Assembly: GCA_013397845.1 (NCBI GenBank)
Contig: VZTG01008548.1
Location: 124,001 to 188,000, forward strand
Direction: 5' to 3'
Length of the DNA stretch: 64,000 nt
Source of the DNA: Melanocharis versteri
Lineage: Eukaryota > Chordata > Aves > Passeriformes > Melanocharitidae
This document shows positions 13,201 through 28,200 of this stretch, piece by piece. The notes below the pieces were generated by a model that was not told the DNA's origin, did no database searches, and saw nothing but the letters and a program-made list of their open reading frames with translations. Position 1 is the first letter of the stretch. Each line of letters begins with the position of its first letter. A program made the translations under genes and the position numbers.

Positions 13201-16200
13201 TTAACTACACCCAGGGAGCAACACTCAAGGAATTACACCATCTCATACTTCTCTCCCATCACAAGAACATAATCCCTTGAAGGCTGAAGTGGCCACACTG
13301 ACAAGCAACAACCCTTAATTATATTTTCTTGGTTTCTGTAGGAAAAGATTACTATGAATTTTGTCAATAAAACTGAAAAAACCCACATATTTTGTAAAAT
13401 ATTCTTGCATATTTAGAAATTTATGTTACTGGGGGCCATCACATACATGTAAGAAATTGATTGCAGTGTTTTTAGACACAGTGTGCCTCCTAACCCCATA
13501 AAAACTCATAGACATCCCTTGCATTGGCCCAGGCACTGTCCTCATGGGTTATTGTGCATGCAATACAAGTTCTGTCACAAAAGATAAGAATTCAAGGATA
13601 ATTTCCTACTTACAGTTAGCTGGCCATTTATTTTTTAATAAAAAAAAAATTGACATTGCAAATTCAACCATAGGAAAAGTGAGCGGAAGCTTAGGGTGGG
13701 ATGGGAAAATATTTCCCAGGCAAGTGCTGATTCTGGAATTGTACATACAAAAAAAAGTTGTGAACTTTGGAGCTGAGCCAAACCTTTCCTTGTCCACCTC
13801 CATAAATCCGGCTTTGCTCCCTGATACAAATATCCCAGCATGTTTTACAAAGCAGCAATAACAGAGAAAGGCAAAGGTAGTTTACCCTGATCTATATGTA
13901 TCTATTTAATGTTATGTTTGGGTTCAGCCTTGAGACCAGAGACAGGAAAAAAATACAAACAAATGTAGAGTGACCAATTCCCTTTTCTACCTGCAGCATT
14001 TCTCCTTCTTGGAGGAAAGGTCACCATGAAGTAAAGAACAAGATGTCAAATGAGCATTAGCTTGTTAATGTGCAGTTCAAATACGTCCATTTGGAAATTA
14101 ATCTAGGGAATTCAGGATTTTGATGTTTTATGGTCACTTAAGGATCACAAGGGCCATCATGTGATTTGAGTTCCTTGTGCCTCCAAAGACCAGAGCTGAG
14201 ATTTTTCTAGCAGATTCTTCTGTAAACCAGTGTTAAACAGAGAACTCTTGTGGGGGAGAGGCCCATCCTTCAGTAATTCCATTTCAGATCATTAAATCAG
14301 CAGAAAAAAACAATGAAGAAATAAGAAACCAAAATAAATCATTTTGTACCAGCTACCTCAGCAGAATCAGCCATCACACGGGGGTGAGAAAGGAAAGGGA
14401 ACGTAACCATTGCCCACACTGGAACCAACCAAGAATGCTCCCCCCTGCTTTTACAGCCATGCCACAAAGTTTGGTGTAGATTTAAGGCCTTGGAAGGGAT
14501 TTGTCTTTCCGGCAGCATGAAGCACTACACACATGCTAAAGGGCTCACCTTAGCTAGACAGGCTGGCATCCAGTTGATGCCAAGACGATTTTTTGCCTTT
14601 TCTTTCATATCCCTGTTATATAGCTTTATGCATCCACAGTATTCTTAGCATGCATACTTGTGATTCCTCAAGTCTGATAACTCAGCATAGTCCTAGCATT
14701 CTGTTAAGCCAGGAAACCAAACATCCTAAAGGCCTCGTAACAGAGGGCCAGAAAACCCTACGCTCTCTTGGGGAACCAAGGTCTTCTCTAGAACACATCC
14801 TGTAAACTGGAGATTCAGCCCATCCAGGGGGGAGTTCCGTGGATGGGGAGATGTCATGCCATTTTACCCAAGCCTCCCATTGGGGCACCCTTGTTAGATA
14901 TGCTAATTTGTAAAGTCTATAAATTGTGTACGCGATTTATCGTGCAAGGTGCATTGCGACGCATCCCACCTTGGCGATCCTTATTAAAAACCCCTTATTC
15001 CTTAACCATGTCTGGCTTTCAATTTTCTAAGACCAGGGAAAAGGCATCACAGTGAGGGTAACAACAGACACCAGCAGCACAACAGACCTTCTCCTGCCTA
15101 TGGAAAAATCTGCCAAGGTTACCCACAGAGCAGTGCCTCCATGACACACTCTTCTTTATGCCACAAACTTGAAGGTAAATTAATTACATTAGTAACATTT
15201 GAAGAGTGAGATTTTTAAACGTCACATAACAATACAAGCACATTATTTCATTTTAATGCTTAGTCTTGTTCGATATAGCAGAATCATTTGCCCAACTGAA
15301 AGTGGAAAGGACAATTAAAAAAAATCCACACAAAGCAACTCCTGAAACCCACAGCGCTGTAATCTTCCCAGAGGCTTTGCTTTATTGTGCTTTCTTCCTT
15401 TTCTATAAATGAAATTTCTTCTTTCTACCCCTTCTGGCTGCAAAGATAACCTTCTCAACACAAACCAAGGCACTAGCGTCATTCTGCTGCTGCAGCCAGC
15501 CAGACTGGAACAATAACACCAGGAGAGGTGTGAACTTCCTCCCTTTGGCTTAATAGGGTGTTAACTGTGAAAGCTAATTATTTAAATGCTTAAGAAAGGA
15601 CTGTCATCACAGTTAACCATTTTGCTGCCAAACAACAGGCAAGGACATCTGCCCATCTGTAAGCACCCCCAAGGCTACATCACTTATGTGATGCTCCTTC
15701 ATTTCAAATGCGGACGTTAATTTATATTTAATATTGTTCTTTAACCTGCTAACATCCTAAAACATCAAACCACTCTGTCCTTTGTATGATTTCGGTCTTT
15801 TCAGTACTCTGTGATCGCAATTCATATATGAACCTCTTTTATCTATCCAGTAAATAAAAGGCACTCATGTCCCCTCTACGGATAGGAGACACATTCCCGC
15901 CTTGTAAGAGGTAAAGAGTCTACTTCTGAACACAAGAACTTCGTTTATTTGACAAGCCAGCAGACTTTCACTGCCCTATCCCTGCTGGATGGTTATAGCC
16001 TGTTGTGGGGGGTTTTTTTGTCCCTGTCAAACCAACAAGACCTCAGGAATCTGCAAGAATATTCCCTGGGGGAAGGTTCCAGAACTGCCAGCAGCCTGCA
16101 TCAGTTGATTTATTGTCAGCTGCTGATAAGCTCACGACTTCTAGCACTCTTCTTATATTCCAAATTTTTTAAGAAGCACGTTTGTTTCTCTTCTGGATTT

Positions 16201-19200
16201 TTTCGGTTGGTTTTTTTTGGTTTTTTGGTTGGTTTTTTTGGCTTTGTTTCGGTTTTTTTTTTCCAACGGAAGCTGATAGCACGAAGCTTTTAAGAAAAAA
16301 CACAAACCCCCATTTTATTTTTTTTAATCACATAACTAAGCTAATTTCATTATTTTTGAAAACTTTACTGTTGTTTTGAACAATGGAACTTGTGGTATCC
16401 CTTGTTCTTTGTGGAGGGTATACAGCGAGCTCTAGAGAGGTTGGTTACTATGGCAGCTCTGAGCTGTTTGACAGTGTTATAATGTTTGCTGATGCTTATT
16501 AATTTATCAGAGTGGAAAAAAATGAATAGCTCATACTGACACCACTGGGGAAACTAAAAGCCAGATCCTCTAGGCTATGTAGTGCTGAGCAATGGAAAAG
16601 AAGATGAGCAGCCAGTAAATGCTCTGCAAACCTCGGATTTGGGGACCATTTTAGACCAGATCATGTCCTCATGCATGTTCCTGCATTTTCCAAGTTCTGT
16701 TTCCAAACTCAAGGGGAAAATTAGCAAGCACTGAGTATCTTTGAAATCCCCAAAAGTGGCTTGTAAGAGAGCAATAATCTCAGCAACAAAACCTTCCAAC
16801 CGAGAATCGGTTCCTTATTTACCATGAAAGAGTAATCTTTTCCCAGAAATTACTGAAAAGAGAAAGCTTTTTAAGCTCATCCTTAACATGTTTCCTTTTA
16901 TTAGCAATACAAAAATTGCCTTTGAGCTTTCTTATTCCTTCCCACTATTTCTGCATATATACATGCAAATTATCATACAGATTTCCCTTCACTGAGTACA
17001 TTACATATCTCTGAAACAGTTGGCAGACCCCTGGGGGGGTGTTGCCCAGACAGCTGTGCAATCAGCTGAGTAAATCAGCTAATTAAAGAAACAAAGAAAA
17101 TGCAAAAATTATTAGAGACAGACTCCTGCTTACAGCATTGTTCAGCACCTCTGTATGTAAAAAGCACAGCAAGCACAAGGTCGTAAATCGGTGAATGAAC
17201 TATTGCACAAGTGACAATGATGCAATTTTCTCTCCAACCCTAATCTGGGATGCCATGATATTTATGTTTTGTAGTTTAAATCAATTTAACATAAATTACT
17301 CCAGCATTTTATTTTGCAATTACAAAAGTGTGAAATGTAATGTTGGTCTTATAACTGACTTTCATATGTAAAAAATGGTCATTAACTTCTGCTTGACCTT
17401 AGGTGTAGAACTAATATTGAATTTGCACAGAGGGTACTCATTATTCTGATTAGTTTCCACACAGAAAAAGAAGTTCCCAAGGGTCCTAGTGCTACAAGCC
17501 ATTTCTCAAATCTCAAATAGGAAACAGGACTCCAGAAAATGATGCAAAAGCATTTCCTCTCATTGCAGAGTTTATCAAAAGGAACAGATAACAGCAAGGG
17601 TAGGTATCTGCAATCTAAACAGAGCAGAGCCAGTGTGTAAGAAAGGAGGCTGGCAGATGTAGATTTGGTCTTGCTGGTCACCATTAAGGTGCCCTTCCTT
17701 CCCACAGCTTCTAAATGACCGCAGGAAAGACAAACCTCAGTTGAAACGAGGCTCAGGTCTCCCTACCTTATATAGCCATTATAAATTTAAAAATGAGTGT
17801 ACCAAATAAAGCCGCCAATATTTCCCGGGTCATTCAGATAATGGTCATTTCACATTATTGTACAACTGTTTTTGTTAGGAACTTCTATTTATTTTATTTA
17901 TAAGAACTGAAGCCTTTCATCTGGCCATATTTCATGCAAGGTAGTAGTGCATTAGAACAACATAATTTGTAAAAGACCTCTGGCTAAACGAGACAGGCAT
18001 TTTTCAATACATAAACAAATACTGTTGATTCATGTGGCCAGAGGAGATTTGGTTTTCAATGCCCGGTCCTTTGTGATGCATGCAAAGATAAAGCCACATT
18101 TTACACCCACTTTGTGAACACAGGAAGTCATATTTTTTATCAAGGAGAAAAAAAATGTGAAAAATTATATGTAAATGCTGTAGGATTACTACAGGAACAG
18201 ACAAAAGCAAAGGGGTTTTGTACCAATCACAGCTTAAGGGAAACCACTTAATGCTTGAATGCAGAAAGTTTTAAATTTTTTCCAGTAATTGTAGATATTT
18301 GTTCTCATGTGCGTGATATTTAACATTTAAAAACAAAAAAATCACGTGGGAGTGAATGTATCTATAGCAGTGTTGTCCAAAACGAGATGATGGAAGGATG
18401 GAGAAGAGCCCATTACATGATCAGAGAATGACTGCTGGGAACAGATCAAACAAGGAGGTATGGACTGTTGCTGGGCAGGCTGGTGCAAAGTGAAACACTG
18501 CTCTCTATTCCATGGAAACATCCCCCAGGCATGGCCAGGAAAGGAGCAGGAAACAAAAAGGACTCCGAGTAAATAAATTCTGTGAACTCATTGTAAATGC
18601 CTCTTCCAAAGCCCCAGTAATCAAAACATTCACCTGGGGGTTGTTTTTTGCACAACTGCTGTCTTTCCGACCTTACTGTGCTGTCTCTTTTTGCATATGT
18701 GCAAAATATCTTTCCCCTACACAGCTACTCTGCATTGCTGATTTCTTTTATGTGAGTAGCTTAGATCACACAGAAAGAACTATATGCACAAGGTTCTACA
18801 ACAACTGCAAAAACAAAACCATAAACTGCCAAAATCCCTCTCGCCACAATTCCCACCAGAGAGCTCTTCTCCTTCTTTTTCCAAGACTGAATCCATTCTT
18901 CTTTATATCAGCTGTTGAATACACAGCAGCTGGTAAGTGTTACTGTGTAGTCCTTTCACTGATGTTGTCCAGGGCATTTTCCACCCCCAGCATCGACCAG
19001 GGTGGGCACAAAGGAGCATCATTCCCCAGGACTAGGAGGAGTCTGACCCTGCCCTTTTGAAATGCTGTCATTTTCTCGGTGTGCTTGATCTCAGGAGCAA
19101 TGGAAGAACCCCATGTGATGCAATACATCACTGTAACCCCCACTGGTCTCTAGGGGTAGGGATTCCCTTCAGTAGGGCACAAAATGTTTTAAAAGGATTG

Positions 19201-22200
19201 CTTAAAGAAGAATTAGAATCATAGAATCATAAAATCATAAATTATGCTGAGTTGGAAGGGACCCATCAGGATCATCCCTGAGCAGGACACCCCAAGAATC
19301 ACACCATGTGCCTGAGAGCATTGCCCCAAAGCTTCTTGAACTCAGAAAGACCTGGTGCTCTGACCGCTTCCCTGGGGAGCCTGCTCCAGTGCCCAACCAC
19401 CCTCTGGGTGAAGAACCTTTTCTTGATATCCAACCTAAACCTCCCCTGACCCAGCTACATGCCATTTCCTTGAGTCCTGTCACTGGTCATGAGAGTGAAG
19501 AGATCAGTGCCACCCCTTGGCTTCCCCTCATGAGGGACCACTGTGAGGTCACCCTCAGTCTCCTCCAGGCTGAATAAACCAAGATTACCTCCCTTACTTC
19601 AAGACCTGAAATCACAGACCTTAAAGAAAGAGCCTAAAGTACAGTGTAACTTTTAAAATATTGCTAGCTATGTTTTCAGGTGAAGCTTTTATTTTGAACC
19701 GCATTCCAGTGGGCAGGGGAAAAGTAAAGATAAAATCACCATGACCTAACAGAAGCAGGACAGTCCTACGCCTTCACTTTGAGTGGCCATTTCTCCAGAG
19801 TGAATCCCGTAACATTTGCAGAAGAATTTGCAGAGAAACTCTCATTCTACACAGTTTACTAATTTCAGCCCTTGGTCTAAACAACTGGGTGCTTGGAGGA
19901 ACTGGAAGTTGTAATGAAATGAGGTACTACTTGAGTCAAGTAAACAAACCTATTGAAAAGAGACATGAAGAGAAAAGAAAAGCAGCAAGATCCTACTGAT
20001 ATTTCCCTTTTCCCACCCTTTAAACTTTCTCAATTTTTCACAAGGGAAAATGCACACCTCTCTGGCACCTGACTGTCACTTTATTGTGTACATGGGACCA
20101 AGTTGTTTCATACCTCATTATGCCCTTTTTCAGTGGCATAAGCAGTAACAAACGGTGCACATTTTACTCCAAAGATATTGAATATCTGCTTGGTTATGAA
20201 ACCTGTAAATTCAATAGTATTTAATATGTTTGAAATTTACACACAATGCTGAACTAGTCCATTCTTGAATGACCTTTGATCGTGCATTTGTTTCCTCATT
20301 TTTCAAGTGTGTATACAAATCTAACTCAAATTTGTAACAATTCCCGTTTTCTATATAACAACACTTCTACAAGCGAATAAAAATGAGTAACATAGTATAG
20401 GACATTCAGATAGCACCATATGACAAAACTTTTACTAATTACTGTGGAATACATTTACTGAGAAGTCTCACAAGGATCTGTACTACTTGAGGAAATGGGC
20501 TGAATGATAAAAATGCAGTTTCCTGAGTTAAACAAGCTGATAAAACAGCTTAATGCTGCCAAAAGTGTCTTACTGGGCTCCTTCCCACACACCTCCGCCT
20601 CCCCACCCTGATAAGATGCTGCCACCCTTACTTTGTGTCAACTCTAGCACATGATGCTGCTATACTGTATGCTGCTCTGGCTGCCCCATCTCAAAAGTAA
20701 TATAATAGACGTAGCAAAGATGATCAGATTCAATGGAAGAGATTTGATATGAGGAATGACTAGTGATATAGCCTGGAAATGAGACAACTCACAGGGGTAC
20801 GACAGATGTGCACAAAATCCTAAATAGTATAATGACAAATAGGGAATGGATCATTCACCACTCTCTGCCAGCAATGAGCTATATCACAATAGAGTGAGGG
20901 TCGTGGGAAACGCATTCAAAACAAAAAAGAAAAAATACGTTTTAACATACTACACATGTGAATTGTGAGACTTGCTGCCATAAGAGATGATGAAAGTCAG
21001 GAGTATAAGCAGGCTTAAAAAGCAGTTTGATAAATTAATGGAGAAAAGGTCCAGCGAGGGTTACCTACCACAGCAGAGTGGGTACAGCAAAATCCCTCTA
21101 TCACAGGCTGGTAGGTGCTGAGTATGTACATCAGAAGGACTGTTTGTACTTGCTCTGTTTCTCTACTCTAAGCATCTCCTACTCATCACTCACGGTAGGA
21201 GCGTAGCTGGATGGACTTTTAACCTGACCCAGCCTGACTGTTCTCATGTGTTTAACCGGGCTGACATTGCCTGGAGTGTGTTTGAGTCGAGTCACGCAAT
21301 CAGCTCTGACAGCAGTGCTGTAGAGGTGGTGCAGAGGCTGGGAAAAGGAATAGCTGTTCACAGCTTACTTTTCATTCATGTCGGCAAAGCTCAAGCCCCA
21401 GTGACTGCTTCATATTGAATCGTCTGCACTAAAATAAAAATATGAAGCAAATCACATAGGCAGTTAGGTTCTGGCAGAAGCAATACAAAAGAAAAGGGGA
21501 AGGGTGGATATGCATACATATATGTAAGAATAGGGTGAAGGCAATCCGGAAGATCTCAAATATTAAGGGAATACTTTGCAAAAGTCATATTATTATAAAT
21601 TATTATACATTATTATACATTATTAAAATAAAATTTAAACGACACATTAAAAAATCAATAGAGCTTGCCAGTTCAAGAATGGCATGACTAAAATGTGTCT
21701 AATTATACAGTGGAAACCTGAGTATCATTCATACGGGGGAGCAAAACCACACGCAAGTTCCAGGGCATTTGTGGCTGCCCTGCCTTTCACAGTGGGAGGG
21801 AGAAACACCCACAGACCTGCCGCTGCTCCTGCAGTGCCTGGGGAGAAGCTGAGTCACCATCTTCCTACCTCACCCATGCCCTGCCAGCTATTATCTTAAT
21901 TCGCCCCTGTATTCATAAACACAAAGACAAGAGCCATGCTCTTATCAATTCATCCTTTACACAAACAAAGTTATAGAAATTCCTTCTTCTATAGAGGGGT
22001 TTGCTGGGTGATGCCATGGGGTGCAGCTCGGTTTGTGCACAGAAATGCAAGGGATCTTGTTTGTGGATGGGATTAACACCAGTACAAAGCATCTACATGA
22101 CAGGTTTTGATCAATTCAGACGTACCCGTGTAGCTTTGCCACCAGCTAAAGCCTCCAGCCTTAGGCTATTTGCTGGTTTTTATCCTTGTTTTAGCTACCA

Positions 22201-25200
22201 TCTCTAACACGTAAGAAACATGTCATGAGCCATGACAAGCAATTGAGATAAATGCCAACCCTTGTAAACCTTCAGATGGGAGGCTGCATTTATGTTATGT
22301 TTCAGCACATTTGCAGAAGCTATCAGAAGCCAGCAAGGTATAAATAAACCAAACAATTTAATGCCAAGTGCCTACAATAAAAGAAAAAGTTCCCTTCTGC
22401 TCCAGTTACTTGCTTCCCCAAGACCTTTTACCAAACCACAGACGACAGCATTTAATCTATTTATTTCTAAGGTTAGGCAAGAATATTTTCAATGCATTTT
22501 TATAAGCCACAGAGAAGTGCACAAGCTCATTTCCCCCTCCTAGGTCGCCTTTATCATGAGAGCTTTATTTTAATGAAATATAAATGTGATTTCAAGTCAA
22601 CAGTGTTACTGAGGTTCACCAACACTTCTGAATTACAGACACTTATTTTACTCTGGTTTAGTTTTATTTGCAAAGAAACTAAAAGTGCTGAGCTCCCTCT
22701 GCATGAAGGCTCTCAAGTATGTCTCTGTCAGCATATGCCTTGTTATCGGAGTGGTATACTTGCAGTACACCTCTGAAATATGAAAACAGAGCTTTTTTCC
22801 CACAGCACAGAAGTTTTTAATTTTTCAGGTTCCTCATTTTTCTTTCAGCATCTGCCACCTTTATGAGTTTCTCCTACTCTTCTACACCACAGTAGAAACA
22901 GAAGAACAGCTCTTGGGGAAAGGCATTCTACCCCACGCCCTGCTGGCTTTTTATTTTCTGGTAGCCGACATTCTCCGTCAAGTCAGATCCTGCACTAGCA
23001 AGAATTTGATCCTCTGCTATACCCCACAGCAGGCTCAGATCTCTCCCTCGGTTTTTGTCAGTGATACAGTGTGTAAACCTCTGACACAGCCAGAACCGTA
23101 ATAGTTGCAATTACTACCGTTCACATGCATATACCAGATAGCAAACCCGAGCTTCATCTAAACAAAAACAGTTTCACTCGGGTAACCAAAGGCAATACTT
23201 GCCCCCCCGCTTCCAAACACAGCAAACCTTCCTACTTGGAACCTCTTCACCTTTTGCAGAGGGAGTTATGGTGTTTGTGTGCTTGTATAGTGCTCTCTGT
23301 GCAACTCAACATGGTGATTACTACAGCAGTTCTAGACAAATAATGCAAAACTTAAATCAGCCAGTTTTTATAGTACAATTAAATCACTGTGAAGGGTCTC
23401 TCTAAGGCCAGAGGTACATTCACAAAAGTAATTCAGGAACAAATCATATAGTCCTTGCACTAGGCAAAAAAATTTTTTTTTGGATTGTGGGGGCTGCTGC
23501 TCTCTAGGAAAGCTTTTGGTTAATGAACTGATTACCCTCTGCAGCCAGTTCCAGAGAGCAGGTTAGGACCATGCCCGTCGCCTGCCCTCCCCACTCCTGA
23601 ATCCCAGGGTGGATGAGCCAGGCTCCCACGCCATGCACACCAGCCTGGAAGCTATCCAGGGCAGCTGGCCCGAAAGCCATGTTCCACTCTTTTCAAGCCA
23701 AAACAAACTCTCTGTCTGATTTTTGGTGGCTTATTTCCTGGAATTATATGCAGTCTTGGAGGGGATTAGAGGAACAATATCTTCGAAAGATACTGTAGCT
23801 TACAGCTCCAGAAGCACTTTCTCTGAAATGTGCTTCACTTCACCAGGCACAGCACACCATAGCTTGATCGCTAACAGTAACTGCTACACTGTGAATTTAA
23901 CCACCAGCAATAAAATGAAGAAGCATAACCAACCACCCTAATTTACTCTGCACCTACTTTACCAAAGGCATTAACTTAAATTAGACCTTACAGTTATGCC
24001 TGATCGTACACCCATTTTTTACAGTCATCCAAGATGGGGCATAAAGGAATGCAAATTTCAACAACAAGCACGCACTAGTTGAACTGACTGAAGAGTTATC
24101 TTTTGTTCAGATCTGAATATTTTAAGTGTTTACATTAATGTATTAGGAAAGGCTGGTCAGCACTGCAAAGCTCCGTAAGGAGCCGTGGTTTTTTAAGGCT
24201 GTGATTTTTACTGACATATTTCTACCTGTTCATTGAGAGTTGCAATTACACCAGTAAAAAGGAGACTCCAAGAGATACCCTCCTTTTGGATTTTCATCTC
24301 TTGCACCTCTTTCCTAATCCAACCCCCATCCCAATTTCTACTCTAACGACCATCCACCAAAAGGAAATAAGAGGCTAATTCAGGCTAAAAACAACTCTTT
24401 TGGGGGAAAGACTTTTATTTATAGCTAGTAGCAGTAGTAATATTTGCTGACAAAGCTGCTTAGAAGCAGAGTAATTTCTTACACCTCCATAAGCAGAAAG
24501 TAAAAGTACATGGCACCACACTCAGCCCATTTAACAGCAAAACAAAATATTATCTTGAGCACTTCTTTAAAGCAGCCTGTTTTCCTCTGCACTGAGCCAG
24601 AGCAGAAGCATTTCCATGTTCAGCCACTACAAGTCAGGTGGGACTGGGGTGACACCAGGTAACGGCAAGCAGCCGAGGAGGGTTGACATCATAAACTACA
24701 ACAGCACTTTCAGAAGCAAAGCTACCTCACAGAAGCAATTCAGGTCTGAATTCACACTCACATTTGTGCTCACTTTCTACATATTTACATTCATAGACAA
24801 GTGTGGATATAACCCATGGGTAATTCTTTTCCAGAAAAATGGCATCAAACTGTGTCTAGAATATTTTTTTAATACTTACATTTTCACAAGAAAATATTTG
24901 CAGGTGCACCAGCCACATCTTCTTGGTGCCTCCAGTTTAAGATACCACGCTGTGTGTTGTGCACGTGTGTAGTGAATTTTGTGCTGTACTTGTAAACCAC
25001 AGACAGACTGATAGAGATATGATGCAGCACAATGAACAAGTCAGAAAATAGCTCAAGAACTACAAGATCTGCGACTTTGATTTCTAGAAAAATCACTGAA
25101 AATCACAAGAGATGCTCAGTGAAAATGCACTCAAAGACCTCAATGGCTTTGGGAACATACTAATAATTTAAGGCCACTCCCCCTCTGTTTTACTTTAGAA

Positions 25201-28200
25201 ATACATTTAATTTGGTGCAGAAGACACCGCACGAAGACACCAGAGAGTTAACCCTGTATAGAGTCGGGTCTGGCCAAGTGGGTTCGGTTGGTTCCTGCAC
25301 AGTGCCTGGAAAATGCCTCTTCCTTGCTTCCCCTCCAGCTCAGCAATGCAGATTCTACCTTCTGAGGTGCCTGTGCTACCAAACCCTGACGGAGCTGAGA
25401 TGGCCACGTATTTCAGTGCCTTCGCACTGTGGCACCAGCATTTGCTGTGAGGGCTTTTACTGTCAGAGACTTCCAGTTATCCAAATGCCTTTCCCCTTCT
25501 CCTGCCCTGATCAAAGACTTGCCTCTCCAGCCATACAGATGTACAGATAGGAAAGAACGCCTTCGTGCATGAAGTTGTCCTTTTGCTTTAGCAGTAAGAA
25601 AAACGCCTGGCTGGGCCGGTAAAAGGCAGAAAAGATGAAAAGATGATGGCATGAGATACTGGATGATAAAAAAAAGACAGAAAATTATCAATTTATTTGT
25701 CTTAAATGCAAGCCAAATAAAGACATCAGCCTTTTTTTTATAAAGCACAAGCCTAGAGAAAATAGTGATTGGCCAGAAAGAGACCCAAGTTCTGATTCAA
25801 CATAACACTCTGATTTTATTAGCTTGGTCATTAGATGTAATGAGCTAGAAGGAGAGAAGCTTAACTGTAATTGCATTGTGCTGTATACAGATTCTCCACC
25901 ACTATCTTTTCTTCCCCATGTTAAAAAGACATCAGTGACAATTCAGATACTTCAAGAAATGACAAAAGGGAGCAGCATTACAAAAACCCCTCTGAAGTTC
26001 AGCCTGACTCACCTGACTTCCTTGCTTTCAAGGCAATGACAGCAGCCAGTTCTCTCTGTACCTAAAATATCAGGAAAAGAAAAGGATGATTATAGTTCCT
26101 AGCACAGTCAAATAAAACAAAATGCAACACTGGTAAGATACGAGCTATCAATGCTTTGCAGCAATCAACTGCATGTGAAATTATGCTTGGTTTGGAAACT
26201 ACAGTCAGTTTTCCTAGCAAATCTATCTCCTTTTCAGCTGGGATTTCTGTGACTTTAATTTCATGTAAATACCACACATTCCTCAGGGAGTGGGCAGTTC
26301 AGTAGCCTGACCTGTAATTTATTTGCACAGCATATCTGTTTCACAAGCACACACTTGAATCTTGTCTCTTCCCTTGTTACATATTTGTTTTGCCTCTGAT
26401 GAGCACACTGTAATGCTGGATTTATTGTGTGACTCCAGAATAAGAAAGTTCCTCATGCTGAGGTTTGACAGAGGTTCATGTATATGATTGACCTTTACTT
26501 CTTGAATCTTCCAGGAGGAAACAACCTCTTCTAGTAGCATGGCTGAGAATTTCAGGACCAAAATTTCACTTGAGATGAAAATGCAGAAGTCAGAGCTATT
26601 TTCAGTCTTACAGGCTCCCTCACTAGCCTGTGGTAACACAGCCCTGCCATGCTAACCAGCCCCCTTCCTCATCCTCTTGTCTCTGCTTTCTTCATATTTT
26701 CTGTATAGACCAGCTACTGTCCCTTTAGCCAGCTCAACTCTACATCCACCTCTCTCCAGAAGTCTATTCCTTTTTATATCATTTTTTTTCTATCTTTTTT
26801 CTGTACATTATTCTTATGCTTCCTACTTTTTCACTGCCATCACCTGTCCCACTGCAGCTGCTTGCTCTTGGCCCACAGCACCCCACATGCCCTCTCCTGC
26901 ACACACCTCAGTTCTGCCCTTTCTCTGCCCCATCCGTGCTCTCAGATTTCTTTAAAGATCTCTCAGCTTCTTCCAATTTCCCTAATTTTCCCAAGACAGC
27001 CTGTCTTCAGTATTAAAAAAAAATATAGCACATTCCAACTTTTTCTAGGGATGGTCTCACCTGTCTGTACATAGCCCCCAGCAGTGCATACTAGCCATCC
27101 TGTCTGACAGACCTAGGCAAGGCTCAAGGCTATTCTGCAGTGAGAGGTCTGACATGCAGTTTCTGAGAGACAAGAACTTTCAAACATCATTCTCAAGATA
27201 CGTTCTTCGGTCATAAGGCACAAAGCCCACAAAGGATTCCCAAAGTAATACAATTACTAACAACTGTCGATATCCCACTCCCATGGCTCTGAAGAGAAGT
27301 TTGAAAATGTGAAAGAAGAATGGTTAACATTATACTGGTCTGAGCAGAAAGACAGACAAAATCACTCAGGGCATCTCAGTACAATGGTAACACTGACCAG
27401 GTACTCAGGAGCCACCCGGCAGTACACTCTGCATGTGGCAGAAGGCAGTCATAGCAGGGGCCACATCCTTCCTCTGCTTGCGTCCTTCTTTCCTTTGTGG
27501 CAAAGGACCAAAAAGATTTTTTTGCTGTCCTTGCAAGGTGAAATGATCTTTTCTATTCCTTGATGCTGCCCTACTGAGAGGGACAGAGTTTTCTGCCACT
27601 CCAAGCAGGAAAATACGAAGGCAGTGCCACGGTTTTCTTAAATGTCATCCTGTTTCCAGCGAAATTGTGCAAGCTGGCAGTATTACCTTCCCTTCCTTCC
27701 TTCCTGTGTGCTCATTCCCATGTCTGGAGAAATATTAATCATGGATAATGTAAGCACAAATGTCAAGTAAAATGGGAAAAAACAGTTCTTCTGTGAAAAA
27801 ACAACTTGTGTGCTTCCTTGCAGCAATTGCTATACACAGGTATTATAATAATACATACAAGATATCTAGTAAAGAGTGGGATTTTCAATAAAAGCCCAAG
27901 CTGTTTCTGAATAACGACAGCATGACTTTTCATGGCTACACTTCTCAGACCCTCTCCCTTCATTAAACTTAGCAGGAGGTACCCGTGTCGATGCCTCAAT
28001 TCTGCTCTATTGTCACAGGTTACTGACAGTAAGAAGCATTGCAGGGATGTCTTGTCTTTATCTTTTAGCACTTAATAAATACATTATCCTAAGATTATCC
28101 TTAAGAGACACTACAACCTGAAACAATTGCAAATGCATCACTTAACCCAAACAAACATTCAAGAAATGCAAATCTCTCCATGGCTGCAAAGAAAAACCCA

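Larger units (their letters stand above)
9897..26012 (-). other. RAPGEF5 intron, 16.1 kb
   Basis: This is the longest complete intron in the window. It contains a solo LTR (14575-15049), a minus-strand CR1 (19216-19600), an ancient plus-strand CR1 (20640-21252), an A15 run (10237-10251), a T/G low-complexity tract (16196-16263) and an ATT-rich tandem block (21588-21628). A GC-richer patch at about 12430-12780 has overlapping open frames but no homology. The 182-codon plus-strand frame at 18512-19060 is the longest in the window and has no recognisable domain. No extra RAPGEF5 exon is needed here, because flanking phases and protein similarity are continuous. Confidence 0.75.

Noticed and set aside
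18512..19060. Longest open frame in the window, 182 codons on the plus strand
   Set aside because: No domain, no signal of codon bias and no convincing splice or promoter context. A frame of this length is expected by chance in 64 kb read six ways.
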